Assembly: GCF_021271205.1 (NCBI RefSeq)
Contig: NZ_JAIWKS010000002.1
Span: forward strand, 372,001-436,000
Source of the DNA: Pseudomonas uvaldensis
GTDB lineage: Bacteria > Pseudomonadota > Gammaproteobacteria > Pseudomonadales > Pseudomonadaceae
DNA: 64,000 nucleotides
Direction of reading: 5' to 3'
A program made the translations under genes and the position numbers. This document shows positions 53,784 to 62,020 of this stretch, one piece after another. Every line of letters begins with the position of its first letter. Position 1 is the stretch's first letter. The notes beneath the pieces are model-generated. The model saw nothing but the letters and a program-made list of their open reading frames with translations. It was not told the DNA's origin and did no database searches.

Positions 53784-55247
53784 TCATCCTTGGCGAGGGG
53801 GCGCCTGGCACTCGTCCGATGGCTCTGGCACGGGATTTAGCTGGACGATAAGCAGCGCCATAAAGATGAGCAATGATGCCGCGATGAAGGTGATATTCAA
53901 GCCGTTCGCCACCGTTTCCGGGGCGGCGGCATTGATACCGCTCGTCGGTAATGCGGCGGCGAAAACTGCGCCGAGCACTGAAGCACCGGTAAAGAACCCC
54001 AGATTGCGCGACAGGTTGAGCAGTCCGGAGATGACGCCGCGACTGCCGGAGGGGATGTCCGCCAATACCGCTGTGTTGTTGGCGGTCTGGAACAGGGCAT
54101 AACCCAGAGTCGTCACCATGATCGCCGCGACATAGCCAAGCGTCCCGAATGCGGGTGACAGGATCGCCAGCGTCGTGCAGCCGAGCAGCATGACCGCCAG
54201 CCCGACGCGCCGCAGGGGTAGCGCGCCAAAGCGGTCCGCGAGGCGTCCGGCAGGCACACCGGTCAACGCCGCCGTGACGGGACCCACGGCCAGGGTCAAG
54301 CCCACCAGGGGCGCCGGCAGCCCGAGGGCGATGGACAGGTAGAAGGGGCCCACCAGCAGAGTCGCCATCATCACCGTGGCGACCAACGCATGGGTGGTCA
54401 GGCCCGCAACCAACAGCCGATCCCGGAACAGCCCCAAGGGGATCAACGGTGAAACGGCACGGGTCTGGACCAGGACAAACAGGCCTGTGCAGAGGGCAGC
54501 CAATGCCAACAAGGCGAAGTTGGACCCTCCGAAGCTGCCGTGGCCTTGGGTCATGGCCAGCGCATAAGCTCCGAGGGCCGCCGCCAGCAAGAGCGTGCCT
54601 GGCCCGTCGAATCGGATTTTCCCGGCTTTCATCGTAGCCAGGCGCACAGGCAGGGAACGCCAGGCCAGTATCAGCGTCAGCAATCCAAAAGGGACGTTCA
54701 CCAGAAAGATCGCCTGCCAGCCGAACGCGCCCAGCAGCGTGCCCCCCAGTGAAGGGCCCAGGGCCGTGCCTACCGCCGAAAGCGTGCCCAACAGACCCAT
54801 AGCGCTGCCGGTCTTTTCCTTGACCACCGTTTCGCCCACCAGCGCGAGGGTCAGCGTCATCATGATGGCGGCCCCAAGGCCTTGCAGGGCGCGTCCTGCG
54901 ATCAACCACCCAAGCGAAGGTGCCAAGCCGCACATGCCCGATGCCAGGGTGAACAGCAGAATGCCGGCCAGCAACAGGGGACGTCGCCCCAGCAGGTCCC
55001 CCAGACGTCCGACGCTGACGATCAAAGTGGTGATCGCGAGCAGATAGGCCAGCACCACCCATTGCACCGCCTGGAACGAGGCATTGAGCCCCTGGGCCAG
55101 TGCCGGCAGGCCGACCGTGGCGACGCTGGCGCCCAACGAGGCCAGGAGTGTTGCGAGTGAGAGACTGGTCAGCGCCCAGCGAGTGGTACTGGGTGTTCGT
55201 GGAGGGATGTTCATGGGCGGGCATGGTTCCGTATTGGCTGGTTGCAT
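53784..55247 (-). CDS. MFS drug exporter, 14-TM DHA2 family
   Basis: This 487-residue protein has about fourteen membrane segments and the DHA2 loop motif VGRLGDLLGRRPLLLAG (about 77-93) and RALQGLGAAIMMTL with later GPSLGGTLLGAFGWQAIFL. These mark the EmrB/QacA group of multidrug or antiseptic exporters. The ATG at 55247 has GGAG eight bases upstream and is preferred to an in-frame upstream extension. It is divergent from a LysR regulator gene, 131 bases away. Confidence 0.92.
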   Translation of the reverse strand: MQPANTEPCPPMNIPPRTPSTTRWALTSLSLATLLASLGASVATVGLPALAQGLNASFQAVQWVVLAYLLAITTLIVSVGRLGDLLGRRPLLLAGILLFTLASGMCGLAPSLGWLIAGRALQGLGAAIMMTLTLALVGETVVKEKTGSAMGLLGTLSAVGTALGPSLGGTLLGAFGWQAIFLVNVPFGLLTLILAWRSLPVRLATMKAGKIRFDGPGTLLLAAALGAYALAMTQGHGSFGGSNFALLALAALCTGLFVLVQTRAVSPLIPLGLFRDRLLVAGLTTHALVATVMMATLLVGPFYLSIALGLPAPLVGLTLAVGPVTAALTGVPAGRLADRFGALPLRRVGLAVMLLGCTTLAILSPAFGTLGYVAAIMVTTLGYALFQTANNTAVLADIPSGSRGVISGLLNLSRNLGFFTGASVLGAVFAAALPTSGINAAAPETVANGLNITFIAASLLIFMALLIVQLNPVPEPSDECQAPPRQG

Positions 55248-55378
55248 GGCGTTGGCTCCGTCTGCGGCTCCTGGAAACGGAGCTGTCCCAACGCTACGCT
55301 TGGTCTTAACATGGCGGAAGACGCAGCATTTGCACTTTATAGCTGCATGTAACGCCATCTCTCACCGCAGGATTGTCC

Positions 55379-56293
55379 ATGTCACAGCCTGACCTCAATC
55401 TGCTGATCACCCTTGACGTATTGCTGTCGGAGGGCAGCGTGGCCCGTGCCGCCCAACGGCTTCGGCTCAGCCCTTCGGCGATGAGCCGCGCATTGGCACG
55501 ATTACGGGACACGCTGGGCGATCCGCTGCTGGTCCGGGCCGGGCGCGGGCTGGTTCCCACTCCACGCGCACTGCAGCTCCGTGAGCAGGTGGGTCAATTG
55601 GTTCAGGAAGCCCAGGCGGTGCTGCGTCCCGTGCAGGTTCCGGATCTGCGCCGTTTGAGTCGGGTCTTTACACTGCGCACCCGAGAAGGATTCGTGGAAA
55701 ACTTCGCAATTGACCTGATGGCCCGCATCGCCGAGGAGGCGCCCGGCGTCCGGCTGCGCTTCGTGGATAAGGCAAACAAGGACAGCACGGCATTGCGTGA
55801 AGGCACCGTGGACCTGGAAACTGCCGTCGTCGACCAGGACACCGGCCCCGAGCTGCGGACCCAGGCGTTGTTCACTGACCGGTTCGTCGGCGTCGTGCGC
55901 CTGGGGCATCCGCTGAGCCAGGGCGAGGTCACCACAGCCGGCTACGCGGCGGGAAGCCATCTCGGGGTTTCCTTGCGTGACCTCGATCACGGCCCCATTG
56001 ATCGGGCGTTGGCGCCGTTGAATCTGTCGCGCAGCATCGCCATCACCGTTCCGGGCTTTTCCACGGCCCTGGGACTGGCACGCGCCAGTGACCTGATCGC
56101 CACCGTCCCCGAACGCTACACCGAGCGGCTTCGCGCTGGCTTGCACAGCTTTGTACTGCCGTTTGCCGTGCCGTCGTTCACGATCGCCATGCTCTGGCAT
56201 CCACGCATGGACGCAGACCCCGCGCATCGCTGGCTCCGAGGTTGCCTGCGGGAAGTCTGCGCAGCGAATGTCTCCCCTTACATTCAGGGTTAG
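55379..56293 (+). CDS. LysR-family transcriptional regulator
   Basis: This 304-residue regulator has an N-terminal winged helix-turn-helix (LNLLITLDVLLSEGSVARAA, then SPSAMSRALARLRDTLGD) and a periplasmic-binding-protein-like effector domain. GCAGGA precedes the ATG. Divergent transcription from the DHA2 exporter gene suggests that it controls that exporter. The effector is unknown. Confidence 0.93.
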   Translation: MSQPDLNLLITLDVLLSEGSVARAAQRLRLSPSAMSRALARLRDTLGDPLLVRAGRGLVPTPRALQLREQVGQLVQEAQAVLRPVQVPDLRRLSRVFTLRTREGFVENFAIDLMARIAEEAPGVRLRFVDKANKDSTALREGTVDLETAVVDQDTGPELRTQALFTDRFVGVVRLGHPLSQGEVTTAGYAAGSHLGVSLRDLDHGPIDRALAPLNLSRSIAITVPGFSTALGLARASDLIATVPERYTERLRAGLHSFVLPFAVPSFTIAMLWHPRMDADPAHRWLRGCLREVCAANVSPYIQG

Positions 56294-56626
56294 TAGATAT
56301 TAATTAATAGCGTTTCGCTGGCACTTAGTTGGCGAAAGTGCGACCTGATTCGCAGCGGGCTGTTTAACGTTATTTAATATTTAAATAGAGTTTTGTCCGA
56401 CAATCTTAAACGGATTTCGACAAACTCCCGTATTAGCGGGGTGAAGCCAGCGACTCGGCTTAGTTAGTGGATAGCGCGTCTTTCGGCCTTGAAAAAATTC
56501 GCTAGACGTTTGATTTCGAATTGTGTCAGTTTTCTTGCGTCCTCAATTGGGCGAGTGATTGGACGATCTCGCCAGAGATTGTCTGTCTGACAAAAACTGT
56601 TCCATTGCAAACAAGGAAGTGTGTTT
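56294..56626. other. Intergenic region upstream of aprA
   Basis: These 333 bases are AT-rich next to GC-rich coding DNA (especially 56290-56400, with ATATTAATTAATAG). They include a TTTCGC/GCGAAA inverted repeat near 56312-56336 that may end the LysR transcript. The 3' part forms the aprA leader. A low-GC promoter zone here may be a target of H-NS-like MvaT proteins; this is inference. No reading frame of note. Confidence 0.5.
56562..56583 (+). promoter_or_regulatory. Imperfect palindrome in the aprA leader
   Basis: GACGATCTC-gcca-GAGATTGTC is a 9-bp inverted repeat with one mismatch (a G-U pair in RNA), about 44 bases before the aprA ATG. It could be a regulator binding site or an RNA hairpin in the leader. 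The AAGGA ribosome site after it has the GGA core used by RsmA-type repressors. Confidence 0.5.
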
Positions 56627-58084
56627 ATGTCGAAAATCAAATCCGGTGTTATTGATGCTGCCGATCAACTGCTGTGGGCACCACAAGCCCTGGCCGCTCC
56701 CAGCAATGCCTTTAACCAGATCAATAATTTCAGCCATCAGTACGACCGGGGCGGGGACCTGACCATCAATGGCAAGCCCTCTTACTCGGTGGACGAGGCG
56801 GCCACTCAATTGCTGCGTGACGGCGCGGCGTATCAGGATCGAGACGGTAGCGGCAAGATCGAACTGACCTATACCTTCCTGACCTCCGCCTCCACAAGCA
56901 CCATGAACAAACATGGGATCAGTGGCTTCAGTCAGTTCAGCGCACAACAGAAAGGCCAAGCGGTCCTGGCCATGCAATCCTGGGCGGACGTCGCCAATGT
57001 CACGTTCACCGAGAAGGCCAGTGGCGGTGACGGTCACATGACCTTTGGCAACTACAGCAGCGGTCAGGACGGGGCGGCGGCCTTCGCTTACCTGCCAGGG
57101 ACCGGCGCGGGTTATGACGGCACGTCCTGGTACCTGATCAACAGCAGCTACACCCAGAACAAGAACCCGGACCTGAACAATTACGGTCGCCAGACCCTGA
57201 CCCACGAGATCGGCCACACCCTTGGCCTGGCTCATCCTGGCGACTACAACGCCGGCGAAGGCAGTCCGACCTACAATGACGCCACGTACGCGGAAGACAC
57301 CCGCGGCTACAGCCTCATGAGCTACTGGAGCGAAAGCAATACCGATCAGAACTTCAGCAAGGGCGGGGTCGAGGCCTATGCCTCGGGTCCGCTGATGGAC
57401 GACATCGCCGCCATCCAGAAACTCTATGGCGCCAACACCAGCACCCGCACCGGTGACACGACCTACGGTTTCAACTCCAACGCCGGCCGCGACTTCCTCA
57501 GCGCCTCTTCCTCCTCAGACAAAGTGGTGTTCTCGGTATGGGACGCGGGCGGGCGGGATACGCTGGACTTCTCCGGTTTCACCCAGAATCAGAAAATAAA
57601 CCTCAATGACGCTTCGTTTTCCGATGTTGGCGGGATGGTGGGCAACGTCTCCATCGCCCAGGGTGCGACCATTGAAAATGCCATTGGCGGCTCGGGCAGC
57701 GATCTGCTGATCGGCAACGAAGTGGCCAATGATCTCAAGGGCGGTGCGGGTAACGACATCCTGTGGGGCGCGGGCGGGGCAGACAAACTGTGGGGAGGTT
57801 CCGGCTCGGACACCTTCGTGTTCGCGGCCAGTTCCGACTCGCGTCCGGGTGCGACCGACCAGATCCTCGATTTCGTCAGCGGCCTGGACAAGATCGACCT
57901 GACAGGGATTACCAAAGGCGCGGGGCTGCATTTCGTCAATGCCTTCACCGGTACGGCGGGCGATGCGGTGCTGTCGACGTCTGGCGGTAACAGCGTGCTG
58001 TCGGTGGACTTCTCGGGCCATGGCGTGGCTGATTTCCTGGTGAGCACTGTCGGCCAGGCAGCGGTCTCGGACATCGTGGCCTGA
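56627..58084 (+). CDS. aprA: Alkaline metalloprotease AprA (serralysin family)
   Basis: This 485-residue secreted zinc protease has no N-terminal signal peptide, as expected for type I secretion. The catalytic zinc site is [15 protein letters not shown] (about 190-204), and the Met-turn SLMSYW is near 225. The RTX calcium-binding repeats lie around 350-400 ([28 protein letters not shown]). The protein ends in a hydrophobic DIVA motif, part of the C-terminal secretion signal. AAGGAAG precedes the ATG at 56627. It is the first gene of the operon. Confidence 0.97.
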   Translation: MSKIKSGVIDAADQLLWAPQALAAPSNAFNQINNFSHQYDRGGDLTINGKPSYSVDEAATQLLRDGAAYQDRDGSGKIELTYTFLTSASTSTMNKHGISGFSQFSAQQKGQAVLAMQSWADVANVTFTEKASGGDGHMTFGNYSSGQDGAAAFAYLPGTGAGYDGTSWYLINSSYTQNKNPDLNNYGRQTLTHEIGHTLGLAHPGDYNAGEGSPTYNDATYAEDTRGYSLMSYWSESNTDQNFSKGGVEAYASGPLMDDIAAIQKLYGANTSTRTGDTTYGFNSNAGRDFLSASSSSDKVVFSVWDAGGRDTLDFSGFTQNQKINLNDASFSDVGGMVGNVSIAQGATIENAIGGSGSDLLIGNEVANDLKGGAGNDILWGAGGADKLWGGSGSDTFVFAASSDSRPGATDQILDFVSGLDKIDLTGITKGAGLHFVNAFTGTAGDAVLSTSGGNSVLSVDFSGHGVADFLVSTVGQAAVSDIVA

Positions 58085-58101
58085 TATCGCCACCCTGAGT
58101 T

Positions 58102-58141
58102 CTGGCACCCGTCGTGTTCGAAAGATCACGACGGGTGCCAG
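58102..58141 (+). promoter_or_regulatory. Perfect 15-bp hairpin between aprA and aprI
   Basis: CTGGCACCCGTCGTG (58102-58116) pairs perfectly with CACGACGGGTGCCAG (58127-58141) across a ten-base loop. No T run follows, so it is not a standard terminator; it is better explained as an RNA stabiliser or partial attenuator that keeps AprA levels above those of the inhibitor and exporter. Confidence 0.75.
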
Positions 58142-58171
58142 GGCCCGGAGAGGGCGCTGGAATGAAGGAAA

Positions 58172-58609
58172 ATGATTAAAGCGTTCATGCACCGTAGCAC
58201 CCCGGCAATCGCCTGGTTACTCGCTACATCGATGTGTTCTTTTGGAGAAGCCGCCATGGCGCGCAGCCTATTGTTAGCAGAACCCTCACAGCTGGCAGGT
58301 GTCTGGCGAGCCGTTTTGGCAGGCCCGCAGGAAAATGCACACACCCAGGCGCTGCAGGACAAGCCGTCCAACATCTGCGTCATCGAGCTCAAGGCCGACC
58401 AGAGCCTGGGCGGACAAACCGATTGCCTGGGCCGCTGGCTCGGTGATGAACCGGTCCACTGGTTTCCCGAGCCCGACGGTCTTTCATTGATCGGCAAACA
58501 AAATGCCAGGACACATTTGGGGCGACATGAGACGGACCGCTATCAGATGACGCTGGAATCCGGATTGAGGCTTCTGCTTGAACGGGACATCCAGGAAAAC
58601 GCGCGTTAA
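58172..58609 (+). CDS. aprI: Alkaline protease inhibitor AprI (I38 family)
   Basis: This 145-residue protein has a signal peptide (TPAIAWLLATSMCSFGEAAM) and a small beta-barrel-type inhibitor region (QLAGVWRAVLAGPQ at its start, the region that blocks the protease active site in related inhibitors). Two cysteines (CVIELKADQSLGGQTDC) probably form a disulfide. It would protect the periplasm from AprA. GAAGGAAA lies just before the ATG. It is between aprA and aprD as in P. aeruginosa and P. fluorescens. Confidence 0.93.
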   Translation: MIKAFMHRSTPAIAWLLATSMCSFGEAAMARSLLLAEPSQLAGVWRAVLAGPQENAHTQALQDKPSNICVIELKADQSLGGQTDCLGRWLGDEPVHWFPEPDGLSLIGKQNARTHLGRHETDRYQMTLESGLRLLLERDIQENAR

Positions 58610-58712
58610 GCATTTACTCAACATTTGCTACAGGCACGCACTTGTTTAAACAGGTGCGTGCTTCGGTGTGCGCCGATTGAAGTTGAAAGATGGACAAGTT
58701 GCAGGGTCGCTA

Positions 58713-58852
58713 GGCTCTGTATGAAAAGTCTTGAGACGAAGGTCAGGCAAGGCGAAAACAGCCGAGCAAGCGCAGTGTACTGGAGTACATGAGCATTGCG
58801 AGGCTGTTTTCAACGCAGCATGAACGAGTATCAAGGCTTTTCGTACAGAGCC
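58713..58852. mobile_element. MITE-like element, copy 3 (140 bp), TA-flanked, inside the apr operon
   Basis: The element begins GGCTCTGTATGAAAAG and ends CTTTTCGTACAGAGCC. It is flanked by TA at both ends (58711-58712 and 58853-58854), which looks like target-site duplication of the TA dinucleotide. The two halves are imperfect inverted repeats over nearly the whole length. It carries no gene. It is 35 bases upstream of the aprD start and 103 bases after aprI. Confidence 0.85.
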
Positions 58853-58887
58853 TAACTAACTGGCCCGGCCAACAGCAAGGAAAGTCG

Positions 58888-60663
58888 ATGAGCATGGCAA
58901 GGAACGCTTCCACGGTGCCGCTGATTAAAGCGCTGGGCGATTATAAGAATATTCTGTTGAGTGTCGGTTGTTTTACCGCGTTGATAAACGTTCTGATGCT
59001 GGCGCCTTCCATCTATATGCTCCAGGTATATGACCGCGGACTGTCGTCGCAAAACGAAACCACGTTGGCCATGCTGTCGCTGATGGTAGTGGGATTCTTC
59101 GTTTTCATCGGCCTGTTGGAAATGGTCCGCAGTTTCATCGTCATCCGCATTGGCAGCCAACTGGAGCGACGCTTTAATCTCCAGGTTTACAAGGCTGCGT
59201 TCGAGCGCAACCTGTTCAGGGGCGAAGGCAATGCCGGCCAATCCCTGGGCGATCTGACCCATGTGCGTCAGTTCGTCACCGGCCCGGCGTTGTTCGCCTT
59301 CTTCGATGCGCCGTGGTTCCCGATCTATCTGTTGGTGATCTACCTGTTCAACGTCTGGCTCGGCGTCTTCGCCACCGTTGGCACGTTGCTGCTCATCGGC
59401 CTGGCCTGCCTGAACGAGGCCATGACCCGGGAGCCCTTGGGGCAGGCCAGCGGTTACTCGCAACGGTCCAGCCAACTGGCGACCAGCCACCTGCACAATG
59501 CCGAGTCCATCCAGGCCATGGGCATGCTCGACGCGCTACGCAACCGTTGGTTTGCGCTGCACTCGCGTTTCCTTGGCTTGCAGAACCAGGCCAGCGATAC
59601 CGGCGCGGTGATCGGCGCCCTCAGCAAGACCTTGCGCCTGTGCCTGCAATCGTTGGCGCTGGGGTTGGGCGCGGTGCTGGTGATCAAGGGCGACATGACG
59701 GCCGGCATGATGATCGCCGGCTCGATCCTGATGGGCCGGGTGCTGAGCCCCATCGATCAGTTGATCGCGGTGTGGAAGCAGTGGAGCGCTGCCAAGCTGG
59801 CTTATCGTCGTCTCGATGCGCTGCTGCGCGCCTACCCGCCACAGGACGACACGATGCCATTGCCACCCCCCAAGGGCCAGGTGAGCTTCGAACAGGTCAG
59901 CGCAGGGCCTCCCGGACAGCGCCAGGCGACGCTGCATCACGTCAGCTTCAACCTCGGCGCCGGAGAAGTGCTCGGGGTGCTGGGGGCTTCGGGTTCCGGC
60001 AAATCCACCCTGGCCCGGGCGCTGGTGGGGGTATGGCCGCTCCTGGGGGGCACGGTGCGGCTGGACGGGGCCGATGTCCATCGCTGGAACCGCGACCAGC
60101 TCGGCCCGTACATCGGTTACCTGCCCCAGGACATCGAGCTGTTCAGCGGCACCATCGCCGAAAATATCGCGCGGTTTCGCGAGGCCGATCCGCAGAAGGT
60201 CGTCGCCGCCGCGCAGCAGGCCGGCGTGCATGAGCTGATCCTGCGCATGCCCCAAGGCTACGACACCCTGCTTGGAGAAGACGGTGGCGGTTTGTCGGGC
60301 GGCCAGAAACAACGGGTGGCCCTGGCCCGGGCGATGTACGACCGGCCGAACCTGGTGGTGCTCGACGAGCCCAACTCCAACCTCGATACGGTTGGCGAGG
60401 CCGCTCTGGCCAGCGCCATCGCGCTCATGAAGGGGCAGGGCACCACCGTCATTCTGGTGACCCATCGTTCTTCGGCGCTGGCCCAGGCCGATAAGTTGTT
60501 GGTGCTCAACGAAGGCCGCCTCCAGGCGTTCGGTCCGAGCCAGGACGTGCTGCGGGAATTATCCGGACAGCCCCAGGGCCCGCGGGAAAAAAACCAGTCA
60601 GCGCCCAATGGACTGAGCATGAGTCGCCAGTATCACGCCACCCGACAGCCCGGCGGCGTATAA
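58888..60663 (+). CDS. aprD: Type I secretion ABC transporter AprD
   Basis: AprD energises AprA export. The 591-residue fusion has an N-terminal permease part with membrane segments (LIKALGDYKNILLSVGCFTA, then LMVVGFFVFIGLLEMV) and a C-terminal ATPase with GVLGASGSGKSTLARALVG, LSGGQKQRVALARAM and NLVVLDEPNSNLD. The ATG at 58888 has AAGGAAA five bases upstream; an in-frame upstream start at 58789 would lie inside the MITE and is rejected. It ends 14 bases before aprE. Confidence 0.95.
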   Translation: MSMARNASTVPLIKALGDYKNILLSVGCFTALINVLMLAPSIYMLQVYDRGLSSQNETTLAMLSLMVVGFFVFIGLLEMVRSFIVIRIGSQLERRFNLQVYKAAFERNLFRGEGNAGQSLGDLTHVRQFVTGPALFAFFDAPWFPIYLLVIYLFNVWLGVFATVGTLLLIGLACLNEAMTREPLGQASGYSQRSSQLATSHLHNAESIQAMGMLDALRNRWFALHSRFLGLQNQASDTGAVIGALSKTLRLCLQSLALGLGAVLVIKGDMTAGMMIAGSILMGRVLSPIDQLIAVWKQWSAAKLAYRRLDALLRAYPPQDDTMPLPPPKGQVSFEQVSAGPPGQRQATLHHVSFNLGAGEVLGVLGASGSGKSTLARALVGVWPLLGGTVRLDGADVHRWNRDQLGPYIGYLPQDIELFSGTIAENIARFREADPQKVVAAAQQAGVHELILRMPQGYDTLLGEDGGGLSGGQKQRVALARAMYDRPNLVVLDEPNSNLDTVGEAALASAIALMKGQGTTVILVTHRSSALAQADKLLVLNEGRLQAFGPSQDVLRELSGQPQGPREKNQSAPNGLSMSRQYHATRQPGGV

Positions 60664-60677
60664 GCAAGGATCGCGAT

Positions 60678-62006
60678 ATGAACCCCGAATATTCTCCATC
60701 CGTGGGGCAGCCTCTCGAACGCCCCGAACGCGATGCCCGTTTCTTCACGCGCATGGGCTGGGCACTGGCGCTCATCGGTGCGGGCAGTTTCTTCGCCTGG
60801 GCCAGCCTTGCGCCGCTGGACCAGGGTATCGCGGTGCAGGGCACCGTAGTCGTCTCGGGCAAACGCAAGGCCGTGCAGTCGATGAGCAGCGGCGTGGTCA
60901 GCCGGATCCTGGTGCGTGAAGGCGAGGCGGTCACTCAGGGCCAGGCGCTGTTTCGGCTCGACCAGACCCAGGCCGCCGCCGATGTGCAGTCGCTGCAAGC
61001 CCAGTACCGCATGGCCCGGGCCAGTCTGGCGCGCTGGCAAAGCGAGCGGGACAACCTGGCGCAGCTGAGTTTTCCGAAAGAGCTGAACGACGACCTCGAC
61101 CCTGGCCTGGCGTTGGTGCTTGAAGGCCAGCGCCAGCTATTCAGCAGCCGCCGCGAAGCCTTTGCCCGGGAGCAGGCTGCCTTGCGCGCCAGCATCGATG
61201 GCGCCATGGCGCAACTGGCGGGCATGCGCCGGGCCCGCAGTGACCTGGGTGCCCAGGCTGACTCGTTGAGGGCGCAGCTGAGCAACCTGCAACCGCTCGC
61301 GGACAACGGTTATATCCCGCGCAATCGCTTGCTGGAATACCAGCGGCAGCTGTCACAGGTTCAGCAGGAACTGGCCCAGAACAGTGGCGAAAGCGGCCGG
61401 GTCGAGCAGGGTATTCTCGAATCGCGGCTGAAGCTGCAGCAGCATGGCGAGGAGTACCAGAAGGAAGTGCGCAGCCAATTGGCCGACGCCCAGCTCAAAA
61501 GCGAAACCCTGCAACAACAGCTGAAATCCGCCGGGTTCGAGCTGCAGCACAGCGAGATCGTCGCCACCGCGGACGGCATTGCCGTCAATCTGGGCGTGCA
61601 CACTGAAGGAGCGGTGGTGCGCCAGGGCGATACCTTGCTGGAAATCGTGCCCCAGGGCACGCGGCTGGAAGTGGAAGGGCGTTTACCGGTCAACCTGGTC
61701 GACAAGGTCGCTCCTCACTTGCCGGTGGACATCCTCTTCACGGCGTTCAACCAGAACCGCACACCTCGGGTTTCAGGCGAAGTCAGCCTGGTCTCGGCCG
61801 ACCAGATGATCGACGAGAAAACCGCTGAGCCGTATTACGTGCTGCGCAGCAATGTGGGCGACGAGGCGCTGGAGAAGCTCAACGGCCTGGTGATCAAGCC
61901 CGGCATGCCGGCGCAGATGTTCGTGCGCACGGGTGAGCGCTCGCTGCTCAATTACCTGTTCAAACCGCTGCTCGACCGAGCCGGCTCTGCGTTGACCGAA
62001 GAATAA
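60678..62006 (+). CDS. aprE: Type I secretion membrane-fusion protein AprE
   Basis: This 442-residue HlyD-family adaptor has one N-terminal membrane helix (WALALIGAGSFFAWASLAPL, about 30-49), a short beta part beginning GIAVQGTVVVSGKRKAVQSM, and a long coiled-coil region (about 95-265). A lipoyl-like domain follows, with GVHTEGAVVRQGDTLLEIVP. It spans the periplasm between AprD and AprF. It is 2 bases from the ORF of aprF. Confidence 0.95.
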   Translation: MNPEYSPSVGQPLERPERDARFFTRMGWALALIGAGSFFAWASLAPLDQGIAVQGTVVVSGKRKAVQSMSSGVVSRILVREGEAVTQGQALFRLDQTQAAADVQSLQAQYRMARASLARWQSERDNLAQLSFPKELNDDLDPGLALVLEGQRQLFSSRREAFAREQAALRASIDGAMAQLAGMRRARSDLGAQADSLRAQLSNLQPLADNGYIPRNRLLEYQRQLSQVQQELAQNSGESGRVEQGILESRLKLQQHGEEYQKEVRSQLADAQLKSETLQQQLKSAGFELQHSEIVATADGIAVNLGVHTEGAVVRQGDTLLEIVPQGTRLEVEGRLPVNLVDKVAPHLPVDILFTAFNQNRTPRVSGEVSLVSADQMIDEKTAEPYYVLRSNVGDEALEKLNGLVIKPGMPAQMFVRTGERSLLNYLFKPLLDRAGSALTEE

Positions 62007-62020
62007 GGATGTCCGGTGGC

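Noticed and set aside
57700..57840. Repeated GGxGxD coding motif considered as a DNA repeat array
   Set aside because: It is the RTX calcium-binding region of AprA, a protein repeat and not a separate element.
58789..58887. Upstream in-frame start for aprD inside the MITE
   Set aside because: It would add 33 residues encoded by the mobile element, and AAGGAAA lies directly before the later ATG at 58888.
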